A stretch of DNA of 64,000 nucleotides from Actinomadura sp. KC06 (GTDB taxonomy: Bacteria; Actinomycetota; Actinomycetes; Streptosporangiales; Streptosporangiaceae), in assembly GCF_004348735.1 (NCBI RefSeq), contig NZ_SMKT01000027.1, positions 1 to 64,000 of the forward strand. The letters run 5' to 3'. A program made the translations under genes and the position numbers. This document shows positions 52,781-61,745 of the stretch, in pieces. Within the stretch, counting starts at the first letter, position 1, and each line of letters begins with the position of its first letter. The notes beneath the pieces are model-generated. The model did no database searches. It saw only the letters and a list, made by a program, of their open reading frames with translations, and was not told the DNA's origin.

Positions 52781-54079
52781 ATGGCCTACCTGGCTGGAGC
52801 GTTGATCGTATTCTTCGGCCTGCTGGTGTCCATCGCCCTGCACGAGCTCGGGCACTTCTCGTTCGCCAAGCTGTTCCGGGTCCGGACGACCCAGTTCATG
52901 GTCGGGTTCGGGCCCACGATGAAATCGTGGCGGCGCGGCGAGACCGAGTACGGCATCAAATGGATTCCGCTCGGCGGGTACGTCCGCATGATCGGGATGC
53001 TGCCGCCGCGCAAGGGCGACGCGCCGGGGCAGGTCAGGCAGGCCAGCACCGGCCCGTTCCAGGGGCTGATCGAGTCGGCGCGCGGCGCGGCGCTGGAAGA
53101 GGTCAGGCCCGGCGACGAGGACCGCGTCTTCTACGCCAAGAAGTGGTGGCAGAAGGCGCTGATCATGGTCGGCGGGCCCGCCATGAACCTGATCCTGGCC
53201 GTGCTGTTCTTCGCGATCCTGCTGATGGGCATCGGCACGAACCAGCCCCAGCCGGTGATCGACACGGTCGCCCAGTGCATCGTCCCGGCGAGCCAGTCCG
53301 AGCTCAAGGACTGCCCGGCGAACGCGCCGCCGACCCCCGCCAAGCAGGTCGGGCTGCTGCCGGGCGACCGCGTCGTGGCGTTCGACGGCAAGAAGATCGG
53401 CGACTACCGGGACCTTCAGGAGCAGATCCGCGACGCCGGCGGCCGGACCGTCCCGATGACCGTCCGGCGCGACGGGAAGGACCTGCGGCTCAACGTCCCG
53501 ATCACCCGCAACAAGATGCGCGACCTCGACAACGAGGACGAGATCGTCAACGTCGGGTTCCTCGGCATCACCCCCGGCAGCGCGGTCGAGCGGCAGGGGC
53601 CCGGCGCGGTCGTGAGCACGATGGGCGATCTGACCTCGCGCACCGCGGGCGCGCTGGTGCGGATGCCGCAGAAGATGGTCGGCGTCTGGAACGCGGCCTT
53701 CGGCGGCGAGGAGCGCGACCCGAACGGCCCGATCGGCGTCGTCGGCGTCAGCCGGATCGGCGGCGAGTTCGCCGCCGACGACCGGATCGACGGGACGCAG
53801 AAGGTCGCCTACTTCGTGATGCTGCTCGGGTCGCTGAACCTCGCGGTGGGGCTGTTCAACCTCGTTCCGCTGCTGCCGCTGGACGGCGGCCACATCGCCG
53901 GCGCGCTGCTGGAGGCGGTCAAGAAGCTGTTCGCCAAGATCTTCCGAAGGCCCGACCCCGGGTACGTGGACGTCGCCAAGGCCCTCCCGGTGACGTATGT
54001 GATGGCGGCCGTCCTCATCGTCATGGGCGGGCTGCTGATCTACGCCGACCTGTTCAATCCGGTCCGGGTCACGGGTTAG
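52781..54079 (+). CDS. RIP site-2 protease (RseP/Rip1 family)
   Basis: The 432-residue intramembrane zinc metalloprotease has HELGHFSFAKLF (residues about 22-33) in the first helix and a PDZ domain (about 180-270). The third conserved motif is in VPLLPLDGGH, with further helices before and after. Family members cleave membrane-bound anti-sigma factors. In actinobacteria this gene is usually grouped with dxr and ispG, which are not present here. ATG 52781 follows CGGAGGG. Confidence 0.9.
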   Translation: MAYLAGALIVFFGLLVSIALHELGHFSFAKLFRVRTTQFMVGFGPTMKSWRRGETEYGIKWIPLGGYVRMIGMLPPRKGDAPGQVRQASTGPFQGLIESARGAALEEVRPGDEDRVFYAKKWWQKALIMVGGPAMNLILAVLFFAILLMGIGTNQPQPVIDTVAQCIVPASQSELKDCPANAPPTPAKQVGLLPGDRVVAFDGKKIGDYRDLQEQIRDAGGRTVPMTVRRDGKDLRLNVPITRNKMRDLDNEDEIVNVGFLGITPGSAVERQGPGAVVSTMGDLTSRTAGALVRMPQKMVGVWNAAFGGEERDPNGPIGVVGVSRIGGEFAADDRIDGTQKVAYFVMLLGSLNLAVGLFNLVPLLPLDGGHIAGALLEAVKKLFAKIFRRPDPGYVDVAKALPVTYVMAAVLIVMGGLLIYADLFNPVRVTG

Positions 54080-54107
54080 CCGGGCTCCGGCGAAGAGCAT
54101 CACGGCG

Positions 54108-55205
54108 CTACGGGACGGCGGGCAGCTCGCCGGTCTTCAGGAAGTCGTTCAGCGCGGCCAGGTACGGCTCCACGTGGAGGCCCTGCGCGGCGAGCCAGGC
54201 GTCCGAACCGTAGGTGCCGGTGTAGCGTTCGCCGCCGTCGCAGATCAGCGTGACGACGCTCCCGCGCTCGCCGCGCGCCCGCATCTGCGCGATCAGCTCC
54301 GCCACGCCCCACATGTTGGTGCCGGTGGAGCCGCCGACGTCGCGTCCGCTGACCTCGTTCGTCCAGCGCATCGCGGCGATGGACGCCGCGTCCGGCACGT
54401 GGATCATCCGGTCGATCACCGTGGGCAGGAACGACGGCTCGACGCGCGGGCGGCCGATGCCCTCGATCCGCGAGCCCGCCGCGGTCCGCTCCGGGTCGCC
54501 GTCGGCGAACGAGCCGTGGAACGCCGAGCCCTCCGGGTCGACGACCGCGAGCCGCGTCTGGAACCGCCGGTACCGGGCGTAGCGGCCGATCGTCGCGGAC
54601 GTCCCGCCGGTGCCCGCGCCGACCACGATCCAGGATGGCTCGGGAAACCGCTCCAGCCGCAGCTGCTCGAAGATCGACTCGGCGATGTTGTTGTTGCCGC
54701 GCCAGTCCGTCGCGCGCTCGGCGTAGGTGAACTGGTCCATGAAGTGCCCGCCGCACTCGGCCGCGAGGCGCCGCGACTCGTCGTAGATCGAGGACGGGTC
54801 GTCCACCAGATGGCACCGGCCGCCGTAGAACTCGATCAGCTGGATCTTCTCCGGGCTCGTGGACGCGGGCATCACCGCGACGAACGGCAGCCCGAGCAGC
54901 CGCGCGAAGTACGCCTCCGACACCGCCGTCGACCCGCTGGACGCCTCGATCACCGTCGTGTCATCGCGGATCCAGCCGTTCGCGAGCCCGTACAGGAACA
55001 GCGACCGCGCCAGCCGGTGCTTCAGCGACCCCGTCGGGTGGACGGACTCGTCCTTCAGGTAAAGATCGATGCCCCACTCGGGCGGCAGGGGGAACACATG
55101 CAGGTGCGTGTCGGCGCTGCGGTTGGCGTCGGCGTCGACCAGCCGGATCGCCTCCGCGACCCAGGTGCGGTACGCGGAATCCCAGCGGTCCACGGTGCGG
55201 CTCAC
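54108..55205 (-). CDS. Cds1-like PLP-dependent L-cysteine desulfhydrase
   Basis: A 365-residue fold-type II PLP protein of the cysteine-synthase superfamily. The PLP Lys is in [11 protein letters not shown], the substrate loop is [15 protein letters not shown], and the phosphate loop is [11 protein letters not shown]. The longer N-terminus and STGTNMWG match M. tuberculosis Cds1 (Rv3684), which releases H2S from cysteine. It can be seen as a catabolic counterpart of the CysM route at 21 kb. GTG start after AAGGGGGG. Confidence 0.8.
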   Translation of the reverse strand: MSRTVDRWDSAYRTWVAEAIRLVDADANRSADTHLHVFPLPPEWGIDLYLKDESVHPTGSLKHRLARSLFLYGLANGWIRDDTTVIEASSGSTAVSEAYFARLLGLPFVAVMPASTSPEKIQLIEFYGGRCHLVDDPSSIYDESRRLAAECGGHFMDQFTYAERATDWRGNNNIAESIFEQLRLERFPEPSWIVVGAGTGGTSATIGRYARYRRFQTRLAVVDPEGSAFHGSFADGDPERTAAGSRIEGIGRPRVEPSFLPTVIDRMIHVPDAASIAAMRWTNEVSGRDVGGSTGTNMWGVAELIAQMRARGERGSVVTLICDGGERYTGTYGSDAWLAAQGLHVEPYLAALNDFLKTGELPAVP

Positions 55206-55306
55206 AGCGCCCCCCTTCGCTCGTCGTCCGACCGGTGCCGTTTCGTGCCCGGGGTCCCACGATATCCATGCATGTCACCGGGCATGATGGAGGCAGCGGG
55301 GGGCAG

Positions 55307-56488
55307 ATGATCGAGATGTTCGACGCGCGCATCGTGGAGACCGGGCGGCTGCCGCTGTTCGGCTTCTTCGTCGCGTTCATGATCACGTTCGTGCTGACGC
55401 GGGTGAACGTCCGGCTGATCCGGGCGGACGTGCGCTGGTTCCGGAACGTGACGGCCGGCGACGTGCACATCCACCATGTCGTGTTCGGGGTCGTGCTGAT
55501 GCTGGCGGGCGGGGTGGCGAGCCTCGCCGTCCCGGACGGCCACGTCCGGCTCGACCTGCTGGCGGCCGTCGTGTTCGGGATGGGCTCGGCGCTCGTCCTG
55601 GACGAGTTCGCCCTGATCCTGCATCTCAGCGACGTCTACTGGACGGAGAAGGGCCGCGCGTCCGTCGACGCCGTGTTCGTCGCGATCGCCGTGACGGGGC
55701 TGCTGCTGCTCGGCGTCCGCCCGTTCGGCTACGAGGGCATCGGCATCGACCCCGGCGGCGGCGATCTCAGCGTCGCCTACGTCGCGTTCCTCGCCGGCAA
55801 CCTCGCCCTCGCCGTGATCACGCTGCTGAAGGGCAAGATCTGGACCGGGCTGATCGGCCTGTTCCTGCCCGCGCTGCTGATCGTCGGGGCCGTCCGGGTG
55901 GCGCGGCCCGGCTCGCCCTGGTCGCGCTGGCGCTACGACGAGCAGTCGCGCCGGTACCAGCGGGCCGTCCGGCGGGAGAAGCGGCTCCGGCGGCCCCTGA
56001 TCCGCGGCAAGATCTGGGTGCAGGAGTTCATCGCGGGACGGCACGACCTCATCCCGCCCGAGCTGCTGCAGCGCCGCACCGAGGCCGCCGAGCGCGCCCG
56101 CCGCCGCCTCCGCAGGGCGCGGACGACGGCGCGCGCCGAAAGCAAGGCCGCGGCCCGCGCGGAACGCAAGGCGGCCGCCCGCGCCGCCCGTGCCGCCCGC
56201 GCTGGACGCAAGGCCGGCCCGTGGCCCGACCGGCGGCGCGGCGAGGCACGCGAGCGGCGCCGCGCCGATTCCCGTGTTCCCCATGCCCGCGGCAAGGGCG
56301 CGTCCCGCCTGCGAACGCGCGCCGCCTCCAGACGCCAGGCCCGCCGCGCCGCCCCTGAGCGCATGGCCCCCGAGCGTGTGGCCCCCGAGCGCGTCGCGCC
56401 CGAGGAGGGATCGACGCCCGGCTCCCCGCCCGGCCCGGCGTCCGATCACGCCCGGCCCGCCGCGCTCGACGACCGCCCGGCGAGCTGA
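55307..56488 (+). CDS. Multi-pass membrane protein with long Arg/Ala-rich tail
   Basis: The 393-residue protein has about six hydrophobic segments in the first 210 residues, with conserved-looking DVHIHHVVFGVVLM and LDEFALILHLSDVYW. A charged region follows, and then a ~130-residue tail of AERKAAARAARAAR-type repeats and an APERVAPERVAPE repeat. The tail is highly basic and could bind nucleic acid or be disordered. ATG 55307 follows GGGGGG. Family function unknown. Confidence 0.7.
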   Translation: MIEMFDARIVETGRLPLFGFFVAFMITFVLTRVNVRLIRADVRWFRNVTAGDVHIHHVVFGVVLMLAGGVASLAVPDGHVRLDLLAAVVFGMGSALVLDEFALILHLSDVYWTEKGRASVDAVFVAIAVTGLLLLGVRPFGYEGIGIDPGGGDLSVAYVAFLAGNLALAVITLLKGKIWTGLIGLFLPALLIVGAVRVARPGSPWSRWRYDEQSRRYQRAVRREKRLRRPLIRGKIWVQEFIAGRHDLIPPELLQRRTEAAERARRRLRRARTTARAESKAAARAERKAAARAARAARAGRKAGPWPDRRRGEARERRRADSRVPHARGKGASRLRTRAASRRQARRAAPERMAPERVAPERVAPEEGSTPGSPPGPASDHARPAALDDRPAS

Positions 56489-56500
56489 CCCTGGGGCGCG

Positions 56501-58027
56501 TCAGTCCATGACGGGCGCGACCGCGCGCACCGTGTCGATGGTGTCGGCCTCGGCCGCGGACTTGTCGGGCCGGTACCGCAGGACGCGGGCGAACCGCAGC
56601 GCGATGCCGCCCGGGTAGCGGGGGCTGTGCTGGACGCCGTCGAACGCGATCTCGACCACCAGCTCGGGACGGACGTGGACCGTCCAGCCGTCTTCGCGCA
56701 CGGCCAGCTCGCGCAGCCGCTTCGTCTGCCAGGCGAGCAGCTCGTCGGTGAGGCCCTTGAACGTCTTGCCGAGCATGACGAACCCGCCGGTCTCGGGGTC
56801 GCGGGCGCCGAGGTGCAGGTTGGACAGCAGGCCCTGCCGCCGCCCGTGGCCCCATTCGACGGCGAGGACGACGAGGTCGAGCGTGTGCCGCGGCTTGACC
56901 TTGATCCAGCCCGCGCCGCGCCGTCCGGCCGTGTAGGGCGTGTCGAGGGACTTGACCACCACGCCCTCGTGGCCGCGTGCGACCGCCTCGTCGAACACCT
57001 CCTTCGCCCGCGCCGGGTCGCCGGTGATCACGCGGGGCATCCGCAGCTCCTCGGGGACGGTCCGGGTGAGCGCCGCGTTCCGCTCCGCGCCTGGAGCGTC
57101 GAGCAGGTCGGCGCCGTCGAGATGCAGGACGTCGAAGAGGTAGAGCGTCACCGGGACGGGCTCGGTGTCCTTGGCGGTACGGGTCGCGGTGCGGGCGGCG
57201 GTGACCTGGAACGGGTGGGGACGCCCGTCCGGGCGCAGCGCGATCAGCTCGCCGTCGAACACGGCGTCGCGGACGGGCAGCTCCCGCACCGCCGCCACGA
57301 CCTCCGGGAGCCGGGAGGTGATCTCGTCCAGCGTCCGGGTGAACACCCGCACCTCGCCGCCGGAGACGTGGATCTGTGCGCGGATGCCGTCGAGCTTCCA
57401 CTCCACGGCCGCGTCCGCCTTGAGCTTCGCGAACGCCTCGTCGATCGACGGCGCGGCCGCCGCCAGCATCGGCTTGATCGGACGCCCGACCTCCAGCGAG
57501 AACGTGCGCAGCCCGTCGACGCCGTCCGCCAGTGCCGCCGTCGCGACGGGCCCGAGCGATCCGCGCAGCATGAACGCGCGCCGCACCTCCGCCGACGGCA
57601 CCTCCGCCGCCGCCGCGATCGCCTCCGCCATCACACCGTCCAGCGCGCCCTGCCGCAGCTCGCCCGCCAGCAGCCTGATCAGGAAGTCCTGCTCGGCGCG
57701 GGTGGCGCGGCCGAGCAGGGCCGCGACCAGCTCGCGCCGCCGGGCGACCGAGCCCGCCCCGGACACCGCGCCGATCTCGGTGAACGCCGCGTCCACCTCC
57801 GGCACCGTCAGGGACGGCTCGGCGGCGGGCGGCGGGACGTCCCGCAGCGAGGCGTACCCGACGCCGATCTGGCGCTGCGGCAGCTCGCCGGACAGGTAGA
57901 AGACCACGATCGCGGCCTCGCCGGGCTCCGCCGCGCGCAGGCACTCGGCGAGCGCCGCGACCTTGGCCTTCCGGCCCGAGGTGGAGGCCACGGCCGCCGA
58001 CGTCCGGGTGATGTCCGCTATCAGCAC
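56501..58027 (-). CDS. ATP-dependent DNA ligase, LigB type
   Basis: The 508-residue ligase has an N-terminal helical DNA-binding domain (about 1-190), then the adenylation domain with the AMP lysine in [10 protein letters not shown] (motif I). FDGELIAL (III), [23 protein letters not shown] (IV) and [15 protein letters not shown] (V) follow, with a C-terminal OB fold. This class is a secondary, repair-type ligase in actinobacteria beside NAD-dependent LigA. GTG 58027 fits the family start (VLIADI); a CACAAT hexamer six bases upstream hints at leaderless translation. Confidence 0.9.
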   Translation of the reverse strand: MLIADITRTSAAVASTSGRKAKVAALAECLRAAEPGEAAIVVFYLSGELPQRQIGVGYASLRDVPPPAAEPSLTVPEVDAAFTEIGAVSGAGSVARRRELVAALLGRATRAEQDFLIRLLAGELRQGALDGVMAEAIAAAAEVPSAEVRRAFMLRGSLGPVATAALADGVDGLRTFSLEVGRPIKPMLAAAAPSIDEAFAKLKADAAVEWKLDGIRAQIHVSGGEVRVFTRTLDEITSRLPEVVAAVRELPVRDAVFDGELIALRPDGRPHPFQVTAARTATRTAKDTEPVPVTLYLFDVLHLDGADLLDAPGAERNAALTRTVPEELRMPRVITGDPARAKEVFDEAVARGHEGVVVKSLDTPYTAGRRGAGWIKVKPRHTLDLVVLAVEWGHGRRQGLLSNLHLGARDPETGGFVMLGKTFKGLTDELLAWQTKRLRELAVREDGWTVHVRPELVVEIAFDGVQHSPRYPGGIALRFARVLRYRPDKSAAEADTIDTVRAVAPVMD

Positions 58028-58151
58028 TCCTTCATTGTGTCCACCGGTACCGACAATCAACACCGGCCGGGGGCCTGGCCAGGGGCCGCGCGCCTGACCT
58101 ACCGTGACGAGGGGCGGTTCGGTGATCGGACGGGGGAGTGAGGAGCGGGGC

Positions 58152-58865
58152 GTGGGCCTTCAGCGTCCGGTCGAGCCGTTCCACCGGCCGTACTCCCCGC
58201 CGGAGCCGCCGTCTCCGCCGCGGCGTCCGAAGCGGTTCGCGGTGCTCGCGGGCGCCGCCGTCCTCGCCCTGGCCGCCGTGGCGCTCCTCCTGCTGGTGCC
58301 TGGCGGCTCAGGCCGGGAAGAGGCGACTGTGCGTCCGACCCCGCCCAGTGGAACGCGGCAGAGCCAGACGCTGACGGCGCTCCCGGCCCCCTGCGGGACG
58401 GTCTCGAAAGGCACCGTCGACCGCACCGTCCCTATGGCCTCGCGCACGGAGAACGCGAACTCGACGCTCACCACATGCACGTACTCCCCGACGGGCGCCG
58501 CGTTCCCCTGGCTGCGTGTGGAGACGCGCCTGTACGCGTCCGGCAATACCACGACCCCGGTGAAGGACGCCGAGGAGTACTACGACGCGCAGTGGGCGCA
58601 GGCGCGCGAAGCCCCGCTCGTCCGGACGATCAGCCTGGAGCGCCACCGCGGCCTCGGGGAGGAGGCGTACCGCTGGTTCCGCGCGGACGAGGGGCGCCCG
58701 TCCGTGGTCGGGCAGGTCACCGCCAGGATCCGCAACACGGTCTTCACCGTCACCTACGGCGAGCGGGCGCCCGGCAAGGGCGCCCAGGACGCGCGAGAAG
58801 GGGTCTGCATCGCCAAGGTCACCGCCGTCGCCCGCGAAGTCCTCGCCGCGCTAAATCATTTCTGA
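58152..58865 (+). CDS. Single-pass membrane/exported protein of unknown function
   Basis: The 237-residue protein has a Pro-rich cytoplasmic N-terminus ([17 protein letters not shown]), one helix (about 29-50), and an extracytoplasmic domain with three Cys (in APCGTV, TTCTYS and GVCIAK). The layout resembles DUF3558-type lipoprotein relatives but no lipobox is seen. GTG 58152 follows GGAG. Function unknown. Confidence 0.65.
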   Translation: MGLQRPVEPFHRPYSPPEPPSPPRRPKRFAVLAGAAVLALAAVALLLLVPGGSGREEATVRPTPPSGTRQSQTLTALPAPCGTVSKGTVDRTVPMASRTENANSTLTTCTYSPTGAAFPWLRVETRLYASGNTTTPVKDAEEYYDAQWAQAREAPLVRTISLERHRGLGEEAYRWFRADEGRPSVVGQVTARIRNTVFTVTYGERAPGKGAQDAREGVCIAKVTAVAREVLAALNHF

Positions 58866-58899
58866 CCTGAATCGGCCGATCAAGGCATATGTGCTGTCA

Positions 58900-59113
58900 A
58901 TAGCTTCTAAGGTGTTCCGGTAAGGGGAGGGGGCGCGCCGATCATGCTCCCGGGACCGTGCCAGGTCGTCGGCGTGCTTGAGATACCCGGGGAGGAGGAG
59001 GTCGACGACGTGACCGTGCAATCGGTAGGAGTGTCCTGGGTGAGGTGAGATCCCAGGTCAGCAACCTGTACGCGTCGACGGGCCGCGGAGTGGACCTCGC
59101 TCCGCGGCCCTTT
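58900..59113 (+). ncRNA. Candidate small RNA or micro-ORF transcript with strong terminator
   Basis: A TAAGGT hexamer near 58909 may be a -10 box. Downstream are a CCTGGG/CCCAGG hairpin (59035-59057) and a perfect 11-bp terminator (59080-59090 with 59100-59110) followed by TTTGGTTTCTCTC, an unusually T-rich tail for this genome. A 34-codon frame (ATG 58944 to TGA 59048) with upstream GGGGAGGGGG lies within it. The terminator alone could belong to the upstream membrane-protein gene; the RNA is an inference. Confidence 0.35.
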
Positions 59114-59143
59114 GGTTTCTCTCTCATGTACCAATGCCGAGCA

Positions 59144-59195
59144 TTCGCGAACCATTTTCTCGAACCCGTTTCGACATCGAGATAATGGTCGCGAA
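59144..59195 (-). terminator. Long hairpin terminator of the AurF-like gene
   Basis: Three stacked stems (7, 5 and 6 bp: 59144-59150/59189-59195, 59152-59156/59084-relative partner 59184-59188, 59058-relative 59158-59163/59177-59182) with one bulge and one T-T mismatch close a 13-base loop. The hairpin starts 11 bases past the stop at 59206. Confidence 0.55.
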
Positions 59196-59205
59196 GGAGA
59201 ACTCG

Positions 59206-60177
59206 TTACCGTTCCAGCAGGCCCGCTCGAACCCAGACGTCACGGGCTCGTCCGTCCAGGAACCCGACCTCGTGGAAGAACGTGGTGCACTTTCGGAAGG
59301 CCCATGCCAGCGTCGCCCGCCGGTGCGGGCTGCGCGCCGCGACCCGCCGCGCGAGCGCCGGATCGAGCCCCACCGCCGTGTAGCAGGACGGGTGGATCAC
59401 CTGCGTGGCCATCAGCCGCGTCGCCTGCGCCAGCGCGTACGCCGCCATCCGCCGCCGCACCGGCGCCGCCTCCGCCACCTGCCGCTTCAGCTCCTCCCGC
59501 GCGTACCTGATGTGCCGCGCCTCCTCGACCACATGAATCCGCGTGACCTGCCGGATCATCGGCTGGACGTCCTCGTCGGGGAACGTCAGGCGCTGGAACG
59601 CGTCCGTGAACTCCTCCACGACCAGCGTCCCCGCGAACATCGGCATCGGGTCGTACACGGCTCCGAACGTCTTCGCGAGGTGGTACTCCAGCGCCCGCGG
59701 CCGGTGGGTGCGCAGCCCGCAGGTCCGCACCATCCGCCCGAACATCTTCGAGTGGCGGCACTCGTCCGCGATCTCGGTCAGCGCGTAGGCGACATGGTCG
59801 CTGTCGTAGCGATGCCGGTAGGCGTGCATCACCAGCGACTGCATCAGCAGCATCTCCGACCAGATCCCGAACGAGGCGATGCTGCACATCTCCCGCTTGG
59901 TCAGCTCCACCCGCTGGCGGTGCGTCAGCGCGTCCCACAGCGGCGTCTCGTAGATCGACGCGAGCTGCGGCGGCATGTAGAACACGTCCGGGTCCTGCGG
60001 CGCGTCCCAGTCCACGTCCACGTCCGGGTCGAACGAATGCTTCCGCGACGTGCGCAGCAGCCGCTCGGCGACCACCTCCCGATGCGTGAGCTCCAGCGTG
60101 TGATCGCCGTCCTCGCACCGGACCATGGCCGTCCACGACCGCGGCCGCCCATCACTCAGCAACACGTCAGACGGCAT
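59206..60177 (-). CDS. AurF-like diiron oxygenase
   Basis: The 323-residue protein belongs to the AurF/CmlI group of helical diiron enzymes, which oxidise aryl-amines and other substrates. Two ExxH motifs are present: E-x-x-x-ECRH in ALTEIADECRHSKMFGRM and VVEEARHIRYAREE. EEFTDAFQRL and other helix Glu residues supply further ligands. The substrate is unknown; no biosynthetic neighbours are evident. ATG 60177 follows GAGGAGG; ATG 60195 is less likely. Confidence 0.82.
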   Translation of the reverse strand: MPSDVLLSDGRPRSWTAMVRCEDGDHTLELTHREVVAERLLRTSRKHSFDPDVDVDWDAPQDPDVFYMPPQLASIYETPLWDALTHRQRVELTKREMCSIASFGIWSEMLLMQSLVMHAYRHRYDSDHVAYALTEIADECRHSKMFGRMVRTCGLRTHRPRALEYHLAKTFGAVYDPMPMFAGTLVVEEFTDAFQRLTFPDEDVQPMIRQVTRIHVVEEARHIRYAREELKRQVAEAAPVRRRMAAYALAQATRLMATQVIHPSCYTAVGLDPALARRVAARSPHRRATLAWAFRKCTTFFHEVGFLDGRARDVWVRAGLLER

Positions 60178-60262
60178 CGGCCCGCCTCCTCTCATGTGGT
60201 GCCCCCTGGATGTCGGACGGCGCGGCTATTCTGGCCACAGGCCGCGAACTGGAGGGTGGGAG

Positions 60263-60643
60263 ATGGTCGCACAGCGTGACGGGCAGGGCGAGGCCCTGAT
60301 CCCCATGCCGAAACTGACCGTGCCCGCGCTTCGCAAGGCAGTGGCGACCGTGGCGCCGTCGCGTCTCCGCGAGTTCTTCGAGGACATGCAGAAGGCGTTC
60401 GATGAGGCCGGCGAGGAAGGCAGCGTCTTCCCGATCCGGGCGTTCTACCTGAAATGGGGGGAGTTCGTGGAGATCGAGCGCCACCCGGAGACCGCCGAAC
60501 GGCTTCATACGGCAGAACGGGCCATGGCCGACGCGGATCCCGAGGTCAGAGCGCGCGCGATCCGCGAGATCGGTGACATCGTTCGTGCGGCGGGCCGAGC
60601 GGTCGCCGGTGAGTGCTTGGCCATGGGAATGCGATCCCGATGA
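60263..60643 (+). CDS. DUF6247-type small protein, putative antitoxin-like
   Basis: The 126-residue protein has PAVRKAVATV-like text (LTVPALRKAVATVAPSRLREFFEDMQKAF) and a WGEFVEIERHPETAERLHTAE helix, matching what I recall of DUF6247. It overlaps the next short gene by 35 bases, an arrangement typical of two-gene toxin-antitoxin modules. It has no obvious DNA-binding motif. GGAGGGTGGG precedes the ATG closely. Confidence 0.6.
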   Translation: MVAQRDGQGEALIPMPKLTVPALRKAVATVAPSRLREFFEDMQKAFDEAGEEGSVFPIRAFYLKWGEFVEIERHPETAERLHTAERAMADADPEVRARAIREIGDIVRAAGRAVAGECLAMGMRSR

Positions 60644-60860
60644 CCTGCTGAAGGGATTGCCGCCCGAGGCGATCGCCGCGGTCGAGGACCTCGCTCGTGA
60701 GATCGCGGCCCGGGATTCGATGCTCTTCCCTGACGGCGCATCGCACAGCGGCGATGTTCCCGGGCTGCAGAGGGAGACTCGGGGGCCGCTCATCGTCAAC
60801 TACCTGTCGGACGTTCGCGGGGAAAGGGTCGTCATCGTCCGGGTCCTTTGGCTCGGCTGA
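60609..60860 (+). CDS. Small protein paired with DUF6247, RelE/ParE-like ending
   Basis: The 83-residue frame starts at GTG 60609 inside the preceding gene. The C-terminal LIVNYLSDVRGERVVIVRVLWLG resembles the last strands of RelE/ParE toxins. The N-terminal LPPEAIAAVEDLAREIAAR helix fits the toxin fold. The catalytic residues of RelE are not evident, so activity is uncertain. Confidence 0.5.
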   Translation: MSAWPWECDPDDLLKGLPPEAIAAVEDLAREIAARDSMLFPDGASHSGDVPGLQRETRGPLIVNYLSDVRGERVVIVRVLWLG

Positions 60861-60867
60861 CAGGGCA

Positions 60868-61731
60868 TCAGCCCCGGGGGGTGGGGATTCTGGCTAGGAG
60901 GCGTAGGGAGGCGGGGGAGACCCTGGACAGGGTGTGCAGGAGGTGGCCCTCGAAGTTGACGGGGACCACGGGCTTGTTCTTGACGATGGCGTGGACGATC
61001 CGCTCGGCGACCTTCTCCGGCGGGTAGTTGCGCATCTTGAGGGCGCGCTGGCCGCGTTCGCGGAGGCGTTCCCGGGTCGCCTCGTCGCCCTCGACGTAGG
61101 TTCCGTTCCTGACGATGTCGGTGCTGACGAAGCCGGGGCAGACGGCGGTGACGCCGATGCGGGAGCCCGCCAGCTCGGCGCGCAGGCACTCGCTGAGCAT
61201 GAGCACGGCGGCCTTCGTCGTGCAGTAGGCGGGCAGCGCGCGGGTCGGGCTGTAGGCGGCGGCGGACGCGATGTTGACGATGTGGCCGCCGAAGTTGGGC
61301 TTGTCGGGCTTGTTGGGCAGGGCGTGGACGCGGTCGTGCATCTGCTTGCCGAACAGGCGGCAGCCGTGGACGACGCCCCACAGGTTGACGCCGAGGACGG
61401 CGTTCCAGTCGTCCAGCCCGGTGTCGAGGAACGAGCCCGCGACCGCGATCCCGGCGTTGTTGACGACGATGTCGGGAGCCCGGCGGGACTCCTTGACCTC
61501 GGCGGCGAAGGTCTCCATGGCGGCGGCGTCGGACACGTCCACCCGGTACGGGGTTCCTCCGGCGCCGACCGTCTTCGCGAGGGTGACGGTGCGCTCGGCG
61601 GCGGGCAGGTCGATGTCGGCGGCGATGACGTGGGCGCCGCGCTCGGCGAGGGCGAGGGCGGTCGCCCGGCCGATCCCGCTGCCGGCTCCGGTGACGACGG
61701 CGAGCGCTCCGTCGAAGTGCGCGAGTGGCAT
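60868..61731 (-). CDS. Short-chain dehydrogenase/reductase
   Basis: A 287-residue SDR. The cofactor motif TGAGSGIG (14-21), NNAG, a catalytic Ser in IVNIASAAAY, and Y-x3-K in YCTTKAAV are intact. An Asp after the second strand (ADID) favours NAD. A ~30-residue C-terminal extension may contact lipid or membrane. It starts 14 bases after the ferritin-like gene, so they form an operon controlled by the divergent TetR gene. Confidence 0.88.
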   Translation of the reverse strand: MPLAHFDGALAVVTGAGSGIGRATALALAERGAHVIAADIDLPAAERTVTLAKTVGAGGTPYRVDVSDAAAMETFAAEVKESRRAPDIVVNNAGIAVAGSFLDTGLDDWNAVLGVNLWGVVHGCRLFGKQMHDRVHALPNKPDKPNFGGHIVNIASAAAYSPTRALPAYCTTKAAVLMLSECLRAELAGSRIGVTAVCPGFVSTDIVRNGTYVEGDEATRERLRERGQRALKMRNYPPEKVAERIVHAIVKNKPVVPVNFEGHLLHTLSRVSPASLRLLARIPTPRG

Positions 61732-61745
61732 GCGGTCAACCGTAC

